A DNA stretch of 64,000 nt from contig OX465581.1 of NCBI GenBank assembly GCA_950022655.1, positions 29,297,300-29,361,299 on the forward strand. Reading direction: 5' to 3'. The notes under the pieces were generated by a model. It had not been told where the DNA came from. It searched no databases and was given only the letters and a program-made list of their open reading frames with translations. Positions 1 through 13,300 of this stretch are shown in pieces. Made by a program: the position numbers and the translations under genes. Source of the DNA: Alentia gelatinosa. Lineage: Eukaryota; Annelida; Polychaeta; Phyllodocida; Polynoidae. The stretch's first letter is position 1. Each line of letters opens with the position of its first letter.

Positions 1-2374
1 AGGTAATTTCAGTGGAATAGGTGAAAGTCAAAGTCTGACTTCACATCGTGTAAGAAAAAGGTCAGCTATTTTTCAGTTCGCTCCGCCCCTTTCAAAATGT
101 TCTGAAGCCCCTCTAGTGATTGGACACAAATAACAGCATAAGGACTTTCAATCTAGCCTCTATTTCTACATAGTCTAACTTCATGCTAACTTTTTTGCCA
201 AGGCGTAATTATGAAATTGACGTAGCCTAAAGGGCCTTAAATTTATGGATTTTGATATGTATATTGCAGTTTCATAAAAAGCTACGCTGAAGGGGAATTT
301 TCCAGTTTATTCAAGTCGGGCGCTGGGGCCGGGAGCATTCCTTGCAGCGTATCCATATGAATCAGATTCATTGCACCATCTTCCATCTTAAGTTTACTTT
401 CCGCCTACCATCACCCCACCCACCTTCATACCTCTAACCCCAGCCAGCCACCCCAAGCTGTCTCTGACGGCAGGCACCCGTTTGCTATTGTGAAACATAT
501 GCCCTCCCCCTCTTCCGCCCCCGGCCCCAGCCACAGGCCCTATTATTCTTTTATACCACTAGGCATATCAAAAGCAGACGCTGACCTCGAGGCTTGCCAC
601 TGCTTCTACACATCCTTGACAGATTGTGTTCATAAAACATTGTTTTCAACAATAATACTGCAAGGTGTAGATTCAGACCTGACCGTGCTCTCATGGTTGT
701 TTCAACATATTAAATAAGACAGGGGAAAATCCCTTAGTTTATTTCGGTCGTTTTTATCAGGGACTGAGATGTAAAATCTGTTCAGCATTTGACCCATTGG
801 CATTGACTGGAATAAGTGGACCCCGTGTTGGTGAAAACCAACACAGGGGGGAGCAGTGTTCTGAGTACTCAAAGTTCGAAGCTCTCGGCTATTCCTCTTG
901 GCTCAACTCCATGTTTTGGCTCCCATGCCTTGCCGTACCATAGTTTGGAGCCACCACCCTTTACTTTTTAACATTCCAACACCTCTGAGTAGAGAAAGCA
1001 TGGCAGTGTGGAGGAAATGTGACTGGACACATTACAATTATAGATAACTGGCAGTGTTCTAATTAATGTAAATAGTTACTTTATCATGATATGGGGGGGG
1101 GGGGTGAGATGCTTTGCATATGGAAGGTATTGCAGAAAATACATGAGTAGGGAATACACAACGGAAGCAATGGACTACAAAATAGTTATCATCCACCGGT
1201 TCTATGAGATCTTTCCAGAGCAGACACATTGTGGTCACAACCATGGATGCCGCAGGAATGTAAAAGGGTGTGTGTACGTGTAAGAAACGGTGGACGGCAT
1301 AGTATAAGGCGGACAAGAGCCATTATTATGTCCACCTGTATACCATAGCCGTCGACTCAAATTCTGAAGCCTCTTCGTCATCACTCTTTGTAAATACTCA
1401 TTTCTGAATAGGCCAATGCCATGAGTTATTAGTTGACGGGGAGTTAGCAATGACATAAGAAAATACTAGAAAACAACATCAACCGCCGGGGCATAGTGGC
1501 TATAAGTTTGAGCATTATTCTGTTTCTGAATCATCATGAATCTTTTAAACAAAAACGATGTGTAGAGGAAGAATTCTTATTTGCATTTTTGTTCATTTCA
1601 CACACACCGGTGACTGGTTGACAGCTCTTAAAACTATATTTGTTTGTCAATCCAAATTGTTTTGTAGAGGAATGCCGCTGACTACGTGACGTTTATCACG
1701 CGACCAAATGATAGTTATGATAATGCAGCGTATCCCTATAGAATCATTCCATAGGTAGTAAAACGTTTGCCTGCAATAAAGATTATATTATGAAGGTGCA
1801 CCCTAATGAGATTCATAGGGAATAATCCGTGCCACCAAAATATTATTGCTATAGTCTACCCCTCTTAGTTCCTTACAAAACGGATGCGAACATCATTTGT
1901 TAAAGGAAAATTTCATTGCTGACCTGAAATTAAATAGCTAGTTGTGTGAAATATAAAAGGATGCCTATACATACGACAGTGGGAAAACGCCAGTGAATGT
2001 GATTGTTCGATTCAGTCTCGTGCATTTTGAACTTTGTAGTTTATCAATCGGCCCATTTGCAAAAAGCTATGAATTGGCTTATGCCTAGTTAATACAGAAA
2101 AAATATATTTGACAGTCTTGAAAAAGACAATGACCATTCATATGAGGTGTTTCTACATACATTTCTTTTATTCGACGTGGTTCTATGATCTAACAATTAG
2201 TATCTTAAAATATACAATAAGGGACTGCTCCTGCTCCGGAAATTCGCGCTTCCAGTATAGACTTTCATTTGACGACAACATAATTCCATGCGTAAAATAT
2301 CATCAAATCAGTATTTCTTTTATGGATGACACATTATCATATATCACTTACATCTGTCCTTGGTGATGGAAAGA
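1..2374. other. No recognisable gene
   Basis: Only short open frames without recognisable domains or splice context. A 12-base G run lies at 1093-1104. I see no structured repeat here. Confidence 0.5.
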
Positions 2375-2578
2375 TCAACTCGATAGTAACTGATCAAGAG
2401 TAATATCTTCTCCGAGAATTTCCTGAGACTTCCAGGCCTGTGATGCAGAAGGGTGTGGTGATAATTTGTAAAATAGCGGGGATAGGAACTTTGGCCTGTT
2501 TGTTTGCCCTCGATTCCATGAGCCGAATGTTCTCATCATGACACTGCTTCCAGCTGTTGTATCAAAATGTTTATCTTC
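2375..2578 (-). CDS. Possible terminal coding exon, unrecognised
   Basis: On the minus strand a pyrimidine-rich tract ending in TTTTTAG at about 2579-2586 is followed by an open frame that runs to a TGA at 2375. The roughly 67 encoded residues have a protein-like, non-repetitive composition (around TFGSWNRGQTNRP, and ending ITLDQLLSS). The same frame extends upstream without a stop as far as 2848, but the 2590-2740 part is hydrophobic and looks intronic. A second coding-looking stretch at about 2740-2800 (-) starts MESMLLKCRLLDLLENSS but lacks a strong splice donor. I do not recognise the family. It could be the last exon of a host gene or a decayed one. Confidence 0.3.
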   Translation of the reverse strand, partial: EDKHFDTTAGSSVMMRTFGSWNRGQTNRPKFLSPLFYKLSPHPSASQAWKSQEILGEDITLDQLLSS

Positions 2579-3106
2579 TAAAAAGTCCCCACGCAGACAA
2601 AAAATAAGGACGCAGAGGAAAGTATAGCGCAATGTATAGAAAAGCGAATAAATACAAAAACACTGTGTAGGGAGAGAAAAACAAAGGAGATAGAAATAAG
2701 CATTTAAAAAAGAACAACACAGAAACAGAAGATGTTTCCGGGCTTGGCGGGAAGAGTGCTGGAGTTCTCGAGGAGGTCGAGCAAACGACATTTGAGTAGC
2801 ATAGACTCCATCTTGACCGTGATGTGTCTCATCAGAAAACCACCTCACCTTTTTTCAGGCGGCTGGTATCTTTTTGTTCCATCCCTGTTAACTTGATGCA
2901 GACCACCAGGGTACGAATGAAAATGATTCATTTCAAAAAGCAAATAAAAGAGAACATACGTTCGACTTATATCCTAAAGTGTGACGTCGGGATATACACG
3001 GGAGATATCCAGCATTAATATTGTACTGTAGAAATTATTTTTCTTTCCCTCCTTTTTGGTATGGATCACTTTCATATAACATATAATTAGTAGAAACCAA
3101 ACGAGA

Positions 3107-3225
3107 GTTAGCCTTGTCAATGTTTATGCCACGATGGGCAGGTTGTGTATTACTACACGAGGCATTAGCCGAGTTTAGTGAGTAGCAGACCTGACCTGAG
3201 TGGTATAAACATTGACAAGGCTAAC
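3107..3225. mobile_element. Short hairpin element (MITE-like)
   Basis: The outer 26 bases, 3107-3132 and 3200-3225, are near-perfect inverted repeats (GTTAGCCTTGTCAATGTTTA at the left end). They enclose a 67-base centre, so the whole 119-bp unit can fold into one hairpin. No coding capacity. No clear target duplication seen. Confidence 0.6.
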
Positions 3226-3601
3226 TTGAGTTCAGTTTCGTATTTATCCTACCCCATCTCACCGATATACAGAGAATATTTGTAATTATCCATGCTAGTA
3301 GTTATCAATGCTGCTGGATCTACTTTCGTTATCTCGTCTCTGATTGGTCCGTTTTTTTATTCACCTCGGTGCATAAATAACACTTTATCCAACGCTATGT
3401 CAAATACATTGAGTCAATGTTAAACCTATGGCGTTTTTTATTAGGGGTAGGATAATATAAAGTATAACTTCGTTTTCAATAACTATATATAGGCTGTAAT
3501 ATAACACATACAATTTATGTTTTAAAGACAAATGTGGGTAGGTATCGCAGTGCCCCCTCTGTCTACTGAATTTAACACTGGTGCTGCAATCTGGTTTCAT
3601 G
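3226..3601. other. No recognisable gene
   Basis: AT-rich sequence with one 76-residue minus-strand frame that resembles nothing I know. Confidence 0.4.
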
Positions 3602-3952
3602 AAAATATAGCAGTTTCCAATGGACACCAATAGATAAGCCCTTGCCTTCTTCAGATGCCCTTCCCATAGAACTTAGCATGTTGACATAGTCTTTTTTAGC
3701 ATTTCTCATTTGTACATGTTCCCAACTATCATAATCCAGAATTATTTGAAGATATCAATAGAACATCAGTGTCATTTAGCAACAAAGTCAAAATATTGCA
3801 GTTTCCCATAGACACCAATAGCTAAGCACTTACATTTCCAGATGGCCTTCCCATAGAAGTTAGCATGGTGACATGGCAATGTTTTTGCATTTTCTATTTT
3901 CTAATATATGGAACTTATATTATCCAGAGTTATTTGCAAAAATCAATAGAAT
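3602..3952. repeat. Diverged tandem duplication, ~188-bp period
   Basis: 3602-3765 and 3790-3952 are colinear diverged copies. Both contain GCAGTTTCC followed by ACACCAATAG, CTTCCCATAGAA, TTAGCATG and a TATCCAGA/ATCCAGA end. The offset is 188 bases. Confidence 0.6.
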
Positions 3953-6125
3953 TTAGAAATCACCCAACTACCAGCATTTGTCATTAACCCAGATCCAATA
4001 AGAATCCATTTGTGACATACATTTTACAACATCGATGTGCAAATACAACCTTTCTCCCTCCCTTTAAAAAAAAAAAGTTCTACTAGTTGAGGGGAGGCTG
4101 AGAAGGGTGGCTCGTTCCCATGGACATGATGTAGACATAGTGTCAGGAAATGTGCCAGGGCACTCACATGACCGGCATCACATCGGTCTGCACGGTAGGC
4201 CTGTCTGGATGCACAGACAAGAGCAACCAGTGCACCAGCGTTGGCCCTGTGCCTGGATTCTCGAGAAACTTGGAAGGGTGAAATAACCCGGTTATATATG
4301 CCTGAACCGTTCACTGAAAGAGGATGTCAACTGTGAAAAGTAACGGGGTTGTCTTTGTGAAGTGTTTAGATGAATTCCGGAGGATATACATGTCGGTATA
4401 TGTATTCAGAATTTGACAGCAATTCAATGTCAGAGATGTCCCGTGATATATCTCTAATGATAATGAATATATAGACCTATGAATTACTATGACCGTTATA
4501 ATCACACTTATGTATATATAAATTTAGCCAATGACATACTCTAATCCCATTTACCCCGGGGGCCGTAGTTGCTCTTAGGGATACGTCATTGTTTGTTTTC
4601 AGGTAGCTACCTGGTTACAGATGCGGTAGCTGTTGGTTCCATAGCAACAAGGTTCCCTCAACGGTTCATTCCGCTCTCGTGCTCATACCTGTAAACACGT
4701 AATTTTAATCTAATTATACATATATGGCTCATTCCCACAGAACCAGGTTTAGGGGGGTCAAAAATAAAAAATTATGGAACACAATAAAAATAATTATGGG
4801 GCAGTAATGTCTAGTGGGTTGGGCATTCTGCCATAAAATATTATTAGTTAAATATTGAAAATGTGGTTATTGTGGACTATGGAATATATGTATGTGAACA
4901 AAATCGCTTACAGCGTGGACAAACCCCCCAATTTAATGGAAAACAAGAAAATTAATAAAATTTTCACGATTTGAAATTTCTAAACGGTTTATATGATAAA
5001 ACATAGGTAGTATCAATAAAATAATAACATTTTATGCTGGCATATTTCGATTATTCATTCAGTATGAACCAAAAATTGAATTTTCTAAATCTAAAGACCA
5101 TGATCTTTAGGCGATTCAAAAATTTACAAATACAACGTTTGTTGCGGCTAGTTGGAAAGAAATTAATAAAGTAAGTCAAGTTCAGCTTACTATTCTTTAA
5201 GATGTATACGTTCAGATGAATGATCACTCTTTTTGCTAAAAAAACAAAACACCAACCCGATATATCCATAGATAGTCATTAATAAATCGTATTGATTTTT
5301 CAATTTTTGTCCATGCTGTAAGAGACTAGTAGTAAGCTAACATCAGCCGCATTTGGGTAGAGTACAGGAACGAGTTAGAATTTGTTTCTTTGCTTTTTCA
5401 AACGTTTAATACTACAAAATTGATCTATTAAATAAATAAACATTGGGAGTATGAGGATAGAACCCAAATATCTAATTAAAGAATAATAATGCAATAGACA
5501 ATATAGACGAGAATGGCATGTACTAAGGGTCTGAGAGGCTATCCATATCAAAGTACTTTTTCCCCTATTATTCTAAATGAATTATTTTTACCCAGATATA
5601 TCATTATATATATTATAGTAATTTAAATGAGTAATTTCATTAATTATGTAAATGAATCAATTATGCAGTGATTCAAACAAGTGAAACAAGTCAGGCAAGG
5701 TGAGGTGGGATGCGAACTCTTACACTAAACTTGAATCGGTTTCTGAATTTATTACTAAATGGCTATCATTTGTGACATAATCCCCCATTGGATATTTTTC
5801 CTAAATAGCCAATGGTCGTTAGAAACAAGTTCTCAATGTTTTTTTTGTTTTTATTTTGTTTATTATTCCAAATTCTGTATACAGATCTTCCATTCGGGGC
5901 ATTGTGCGGTGTGTAAACAACAAAGTTAAATAATTCAGTTAAATGACGCAAATTCAGTATACATTCTGTACAAGATTAAAGAGAAAGTGTGAGAGGATAG
6001 TGTTAGATAGGGGATTTAGTAAAAGGAGGGATAGGGGGATACGGAAAGGGGTACGGAGTTGACCATCATTGGTCGGTGTATAGCTCGTAATTTAGAATAA
6101 GGCATAATACTTCATTTACCCTAGC
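3953..6125. other. No recognisable gene
   Basis: A 96-residue minus-strand frame at 4024-4314 is moderately GC-rich but has no domain I recognise. 4500-6100 is strongly AT-rich with only short frames. 5766-6125 may include the 3' untranslated part of the adjoining LINE relic. Confidence 0.4.
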
Positions 6126-6404
6126 TTATGTCCTCGCATTTTCTTCTCTTATCATCCGTTTTAATACTGAAACCGATTCGGCTGTTTGTGTCTCAAATGT
6201 CAGCATTTCCCAGAGAGATACACCTCTGAAAATCGACGACCTTTTAAAGGTGGTAGTACGATGATAGGGTTTTATGAAACGCACTTTCTGGGCCGCTCTA
6301 GTCGATATGTCTCGTCTGTCTAACAGTTTGGCTTCTTTGATAGCTTTCCTAAATTTCCACAATTTAAAAATTCTATTATTTTCTGATTTAGTCATGTTTT
6401 TCAC
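6126..6404 (-). pseudogene. LINE reverse-transcriptase C-terminal tail (fragment)
   Basis: The minus-strand frame encodes about 92 residues with the typical end of non-LTR retrotransposon ORF2. There is an arginine/lysine-rich stretch, then KVRFIKPYHRTTTFKRSSIF, then RGVSLWEML and a closing KRMIREE. The pattern 'Y/F-x-RG-x-x-LW-x-x-L ... FKRxI' is the usual terminus of CR1/L2/Jockey-type proteins in animals. The catalytic domain is absent, as expected for a truncated insertion or for loss of the upstream part. It ends at a stop at 6126 with AT-rich sequence below. Fragment, not a host gene. Confidence 0.6.
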
Positions 6405-7100
6405 CTGTTCTGAAAGAGATAAGTCTATGGATATAAAAAAAATACCAGGCTTAAGATAAATTGTGATTCTCTAAAGTTATGAAAAGCATCGACTAGGTAT
6501 ACAGGAAGGAAATCGAGAATGTCATATTATACCCAGAGCTACCAAAATATATTTACAGAGTAGAAATATATAAAGTTTACTTTCTATCATTTCATTTCCT
6601 GTTTCCCATCCCATTTATCCAGTAATATGAAACATGGTATAGTATTTCAATTTTATTCTATGTCAAAATATTTAATCCAATTGCTTTTCCTATAATAATT
6701 TGAACAGACACAAATAGCAGGTATGTAGTTCAATAAGTGTCGTCACTATATGACACTATTTTTTTATTGAGGAATTGTATTTAGTTGTTATAGTGCATGT
6801 TTAGCACAGCCACAGGAATCATGTAAGAATTCACAAAATTACTTCTTGGTATCGGAAACATATCAGCACTGATAATATATATGAATGTATATTCCTTTAT
6901 CATGAATAAATATTCCTATATTATAATTATATTTTTGTCTATTTGAAATATAGCAATGTTATACAATAAAAGTAGATATGATACATGTGAACATCTAAGG
7001 CCGCACAATTATGAGGGTAACTCACTGTCCCGGAAGAAAACTACATGTGGGCATCCAACGTTGATACAATCACTGGAAAAAAACTTATTGACAAATTAGA
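6405..7100. other. AT-rich, nothing recognised
   Basis: Highly AT-rich with short runs of TATA-like sequence. No coding or repeat structure that I can support. Confidence 0.4.
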
Positions 7101-8420
7101 ATGACATTGCTATTTTATCTGAAGATTAAGCAGATCTGTGTTTATATTGGGAAATTTGTTATTCCTCATGGTTTTGATACAAGTACTGCTAATACTGTAG
7201 TATTGGAAGGTGTACCTCCCAATGATGTGTGTCAATTGGTTTGTTTTCCTCAAGGTACGGGTGATTTAGGTCGAGGATGTCAGGCCGTTGTTAATGGCCC
7301 TTATGTTTTGAGTGGTACTCAACAATGTGATAGTGAAATCAGTGTGTCTTTTGGTCAAGGCTCTGAAAGCTCTGTGGGTCAATCTGTACAAGACAATGTA
7401 ATGTTTCTAGAAAATCTGGCGATTGTGCCAAAATTCATCTTTTAGTGAGGGTACGTAACCCGTTGAACCCCTGTGCATTTTGGTAATACTGTTTTGTGGG
7501 GGATACAGTTGACCAAAACGTTGAATTCATTTTTGACGGCGTCAAAAATGGATTTAAAATTGTAAATCGTGATTTTAGCGATAGTTATGACGCTCATAAT
7601 TATGCTAGTACTTGCAATCAGCGTTTTAAGAAAGATATGGATGAAATTGCTCTTAGGGAGTTGGATCAGGGCAAATTGTCAATTATTCAAGATCGCCCCT
7701 GCAGGCGCAGTTTCCAAGAAATCAGGGGCGTTGCACCCAATTGCAGATTGTAAGGGACCAATTGATAGAAGAATCAATAATTTTATGGACGAGAACTGCA
7801 ATTCTTTTTCCTATCTAAAACTGGAACAAGTCACTGATGCTATGGCTCATAAGTGTTACTTTTCTATTATTGATATTAAGGAGGCTTACCATTCGATACC
7901 TGATTTTCCTGATCATCAAGTTTTCCAAGGTTTTCGCTTCGAAATCGATGGTGAATCGCGATTTCTCCTGTTGAATACTTTAGTTTTTGTCCTCGAATCC
8001 CCCCTTTTATTTTTACCCAAATAACAGAATTTGTGGTTAGGTGCATGGCCAGGAAAGCTCCCTACTCGCTATCCCTGTTATCCTGGGGCTACATCACAGC
8101 CCTAGGCTCGTAGAAACATCAATTCCCCTTCATTATTAGATAAGTACCTCGGGTAATTAACTATTCTTTGCTGTTTTTGTTTCATTTTCTGGAAAAAAAT
8201 ATTGTGAGTCCGTCAACAAGGGTAGTTTTTCTGGGCATTGAAATTGACAGTGTGTCAATACCTACCTATCTCCCATATAATAGGCCTAGCTGTTTTAGTA
8301 CTATATATTATGCTAGATTACATTATAATGTATTTTATCATCCATGGTATACAAAGTTCCCATTGAAATTGAATGAGGACTCAGTAAACCACTACCCATT
8401 GATTAGAAGCTGCCATATAC
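7101..8420 (+). pseudogene. DIRS-type retroelement, gag/reverse transcriptase relic
   Basis: Three frames piece together a DIRS-like reverse transcriptase. 7496-7753 carries the entry region (DGVKNGFKIVNRDF, then DAHNYAS). 7725-7990 continues in another frame with the first catalytic aspartate in SIIDIKEAYHSI and then FQGFRFEIDGES. At 8027-8060 TEFVVRCMARK follows, and at 8205-8260 STRVVFLGIEIDS. These are signature segments of DIRS/Ngaro polymerases. 7101-7443 is an open frame just upstream that could be the end of a gag-like protein. Frameshifts separate the pieces, and the YxDD region is missing: a 68-bp block (8100-8167) sits where that part should be. Tyrosine recombinase not found. Inactive copy. 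Confidence 0.7.
8100..8167 (+). repeat. 68-bp block shared with 50500-50567
   Basis: Starts CCTAGGCTCGTAG and ends ACCTCGGGTAATTAACTATT. The same block, with about six substitutions and no gap, recurs at 50500-50567, again beside DIRS-like coding sequence. It may be a piece of the DIRS terminal or internal complementary repeat, or a small element of its own. Confidence 0.65.
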
Positions 8421-9207
8421 CACAACTTTTGTATATGAATTGAAATCCATTGTATATTTCCCAAAGGCATTGTTTACGGGAAAATAGTGCCTTTGTGCTA
8501 GAGAGCAAAAAGTAATCCTTATTGATATACCCTTTAGTATGGCCAATTTATACGATAAGATGGATAATGAATATAACAAACATTAGTTTTGTGGACAACC
8601 GGTTCTGTTAACCAATTGAGGTTGATGATGTAATACACTCGCTAATGCTCCTGCATTACTACTGTTCAATCTCTCACAGTTTACGACTGCCTGTCCACAG
8701 AACCATCAATCATTGTATATATATATATATATGTAGCATATGATTTGATATTGTGTGCTATGTAATAGTACGTATCACGATAGTGGCCAGTTGTGGTACA
8801 TCGAATAAAAAGGTGTAAGTTCTGTCTTGTGTTTGCCTGCCACTCGCTCCATTGTACATATGTATACGTCACCTACATTCTCATCTTGCACTGTATCGGA
8901 ATATATCAAAGTATAACACAGGGAGCCATACTTCATAGATTCTGTAGCATTGTTCAAATATTTATTTAGATGTCGGAGATAGAGATAAATATTGTTCCTG
9001 AGTCGATGCATTGACGCTAAGCACACAATCAGAGCATGCACGTTTACCTAATGAACCACGGATGGGTTTAAGTACATGTATACTGCAGATAAATCGGATT
9101 TGCTTGTCATATCCCAAATAAGTGAAATGTGAACACGAGGAATAATTTGGGATTTTTGCACTCGCTAAAGGCTGGAAACTAGTGAAACGGGTCCCAGCTT
9201 CCAGTAA
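8421..9207. other. No recognisable gene
   Basis: AT-rich, with a short (TA)n at about 8717-8731. Open frames on the minus strand are short and unconvincing. Confidence 0.4.
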
Positions 9208-9230
9208 CGTGAGAGAGAGAGAGAGAAATG

Positions 9231-9303
<73 letters not shown>
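9208..9303. repeat. (GA)n microsatellite
   Basis: About 95 bases of almost pure GA repeats, broken once by AATGGG near 9226-9231. Confidence 0.95.
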
Positions 9304-9305
<2 letters not shown>

Positions 9306-10237
9306 GACAGTTGATTGAGATGTTTAAACTATTTTTCTCGATGTCTTCAAGGACATATATGTTATATGTCGCACATTGACTTTTATGGACGAAAGAGCCG
9401 ATATTGAATAAAAATAGTAGAGGAAACTTTTTTCTTCATCGAGCATCCAGGGGAGTCGGACAATGTAAACGGACGGTAATGTATGCAGACAGGAGACTTT
9501 CCATAGTTTCGACCCATTGGCACGTATATAGGATGGCCCCCTCACAATACCACCCACAGGTGGTTTAGCCGAAACCTAGTCATGGAATATTCCACTGCCA
9601 CGTCAGAGAGGGATACCATGGCACTACTGCCTCGTCATAATAGGTGTAGATTCTCAACCCTTCCACCTTGAGCCCTGTGAATCCCTCGATCCCCACCCCC
9701 ACACCTACGACACGCTTCCCCACTCCCACCATCCAAATGGTAGCACAAAATCATACATGCACCTATTAACCTTCTTTCCAAAGTTGCTTTGATATATATG
9801 ATACATACCAGATTTACTTCACATGAACAGTAACATATCATTTTGAATTATCACACCCATGCCTGTTTGTGGTGGTAAATAAATAAAGCGTAAAATTTTT
9901 CACATTTATGGCCCGTATATTGAGACAGCTGCACGTGAGTTGTGAGTCATACCAAGAGGGGGGTGGCGGGGAAGGTGCAGACAGAATCCTGCCCAGTCGT
10001 GGGTGAGACACTCTCCTAGCAGATCTTGTTTTTCAGCACATGACTGGAACTTAGTGTGAAAATAAACAGTTCTGAAGATGATGTGCCTGGAGAGTGAATC
10101 TCCGGTCGTTGCTGATTGGTCCGGCCGGTTGAGAGGTATAACGGGAGGCCGAACGCCGGTGTCCCGCCACAGTTTGCGCGGGAAGCAGCCACATCAGTCC
10201 TTCAAACCAGCTCACCACCTCACATCAACCTTTCAAC
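9304..10237. other. Upstream region and 5' UTR of the EF-hand gene
   Basis: No coding sequence recognised. The last ~150 bases before 10238 are GC-richer and look like promoter/5' UTR. No TATA box at a sensible distance was evident. Confidence 0.35.
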
Positions 10238-10396
10238 ATGCCTCCTACAAAGGATATTAACAGCGAAATCAAGGGTTGTTTCAAGAAGCTTGACCAGGAT
10301 GGAAATGGCAGAATCTGCAAGAAAGAGCTCGGTACACTCTTCAAAGCAGTCTTTGGGATGCCGCCTAATGTCGAACTTCCAGACAGTTTGCTTACG
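10238..10396 (+). CDS. EF-hand gene exon 1
   Basis: 53 codons, from the start ATG through EF-hand 1 to a phase-0 donor GTAAGG at 10397. Confidence 0.85.
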
Positions 10397-13300
10397 GTAA
10401 GGTTGTATTTTTGTGGTTGTCAAAGCAAATCGTTTTTGCGTTAGTACCGGTATTGAACAGAAAATCAAATGCGCAAATTTATACATGTATATCTGTTAGT
10501 AGTCATGTGCGGGAAAGGAGCATAGGGGAAATCAGAAGACTTAGACAACTTGTCCTCGCCTGTTAGCGTATATATACACTAGTCCGAGGAACTTTGACTG
10601 CCTGGCTGACAGTCAGAGAGCACAAGCGCTTATTCCCATAGTACAGAAAATCACTTCCTTGATTCTAAGTAATCCTATCGATGTCAGTGCGTGTTCATGT
10701 GCCCTTACCCTCAGAGACGTATAGTACATCCATTTTGGTGATTAAAAAAACTCTTGTTTTGTTCTTTTGTGTCACTTTTTGGAACCTGTTTTCACCACTT
10801 CTAACTCATATTGGATACATTGATACCTGGCATCCCACGTGTGGAGTATTTGAAGCTACCAATTTGGGGGATTCTCTCGCACTAATGCAAAGGTAGGAAA
10901 TAACTGTCATTTTACTGCATTTTGTCTCAGGAAACTGTATACTACAAAATCGGAAAATCTGTCCAACTAGTTAGCCTAGGGCTCTCTGGGTCTGCTCTCT
11001 GATTGTCTGCACCGCTAGACAGTCATAGCCTCTCGGACTAGCCTTTGTACAGCCAAACCATATGTATGCCTTTTGGCCTACACATGTACACAATATTGTA
11101 TATATGTGTACTTTTGATGACAGTCACCTGGTCATAATGGAAAGGTGTATGCTTCTTGCAAGCAGCCGCACTCTCCACACAATTTACAGCCGATAAAGCC
11201 ATACTCTTATATATGAATGAGGTTCAGACCTTCATGGGACTACGCCACATTTATGCACGTAATCACAAGCTCAGCCCACCGGGTCATGTGTGGCAGCCAC
11301 GGGGATGAAAAACGACACATTTGTCCATAACTCACACAGGTATTGTCTACGCCTATTTTTCTCCAGACCGATTGCTATTGTTCATTGTCTGGAAGGAAAT
11401 TTATTGGATAATTTTTATATCTGCAGTTCACTGTCAGGGGTCCAGGTCGACTCCTCTTCGGTTCAGATGATAAAACATGAAGCTGAAAGTAAATACCTGC
11501 TCATGTTGAATCTGAAGGTGAAACCGAAGAAGGGGCTTGTTATGGTTCTAGCTTGGGACTGTTTGGGTAACGACTGTGTCTATATAGACTTGCCTTAACC
11601 TTAAAGCAGCTACGATTTTTACTGTTGTTTAGAGCATGGGTGTTATTGGCAGATCAATACGCATGTTTGTGTTGATGTTCACATGTTTGTGTGAATGTGT
11701 GTTGGTTTGTTTATTTTAGTCTGATGTCGATTTTTCTGAAACAATAAGGACACGAGTCAGTAAACAATATATTGGGGGCACTACCAACATTATAGGTATT
11801 TGAAAATAATCGTTGGTAAAACCATTATGAAAAAAATTAGGAACCTCTGCTTTGTAGTATAAACTTAGCAAATAAGTCCAGATGAAACAAAAAGACAATA
11901 TGCTTACATTGGAACTCAATTCGAGAGGAATCAGCACTAAAGAGTATTCCTATAATCTATGAAAATACATAGATTATGCTCGGGAATCATATTTGCTGTA
12001 TGTAACCACAGGGAGCCCGGACTGGTCAGAAAAACAATTAATGTCGATGGGCTTCCGTACAGGAATCGTGTTGTGATCATGTGCCGACCATCCGGCTGGG
12101 AGGATGTCACAGCTAATTGCTAATTAACACCTATACTTCCCGCGACATGAGAGAGCTGTTAAAAATCCTACGAACGGTAACAAAGCTGGATGACACGGAG
12201 GCGGCGTCGACGGGAGATATCAAGGAAGATTTGAGTCTATTCTCGTTTGACCTATAGTCTAGTTCTGCCTAGCTACTCTGTCAACAAATATTGGCAACTA
12301 TTAAAATACCGGAAGAATGGCCTGCTTGTAAAATCTAATGGCTACTGTTTTAGACAAATGGTGAAATATCCTAAGAAATTGGAAGAGTTTATGGTGGATC
12401 TGTTTGGTTGTGAGGAGTTACACAAGGCAAGTTATTCAAGATGTCACAGCAGCAATTTATGAAAAGTGAAACATGTGAGGTACTGGTATAAGGGTATTAA
12501 GTCGATGTATACTGGTTATACAGTTCCAAATGTCAGGGTATAAGCGAGAGTGACAACTTGAACAGAAAATATCGGTGTGGGTGGGCTGGGATCAATCATC
12601 CTTTGAAGCTGAACATCTGTGACGTGCACGTCATGTGTGTGGAATGCATAGTTCTGAGAAGCGCCGAGAAATAGCACCACCCGAAGTTAACCGGTGCTAG
12701 CCGCGCTGCGCCTCCTACAGATTGTAAATCGTATACTCGTCTTAAGACAGACAAGTAGTTTTAATACAAACATGGAGGTTAAACATTTTATGGTAAGGAA
12801 GTGAAATTCAAGAAATGAAAAGTTACAAGCCTTTAAGTGATATGTAATTCTACAAAAATGGAAATTGTGGTGAAGAATGCATTACTATTCTCACAATAGG
12901 GGAGCCAAATATGTCACTATATTATGATCGACAATTGCATACTTGTGATTTTGTCACCGTCAAGTAAAATGTCACGTAGTGTGATTACTGCAAAGTAAAA
13001 TATTGCGAAATTACATGCACTAATAGGAAAAGCCTTATGTATTTCTGTACTGGGAACCTGCTTATGATATAAGCTAAAAATGTTTGCCACCTAAAGCACT
13101 TCCTCCGCCGCTCTTAATACTCAATATAAACCCTTGGTTTATACTACTCATATATGTATGTCACAATGCCCTGTTCCTAGAAAAAATTAGCGTAGACGTC
13201 ATTCATGAGTAGCTGTTAGAGTTACTCACAGATAGCAACAGCTTACAGTAGGTGTGTCATGTTAACAGTAACACTCGTATAGGGACTAACCATCAGATTC

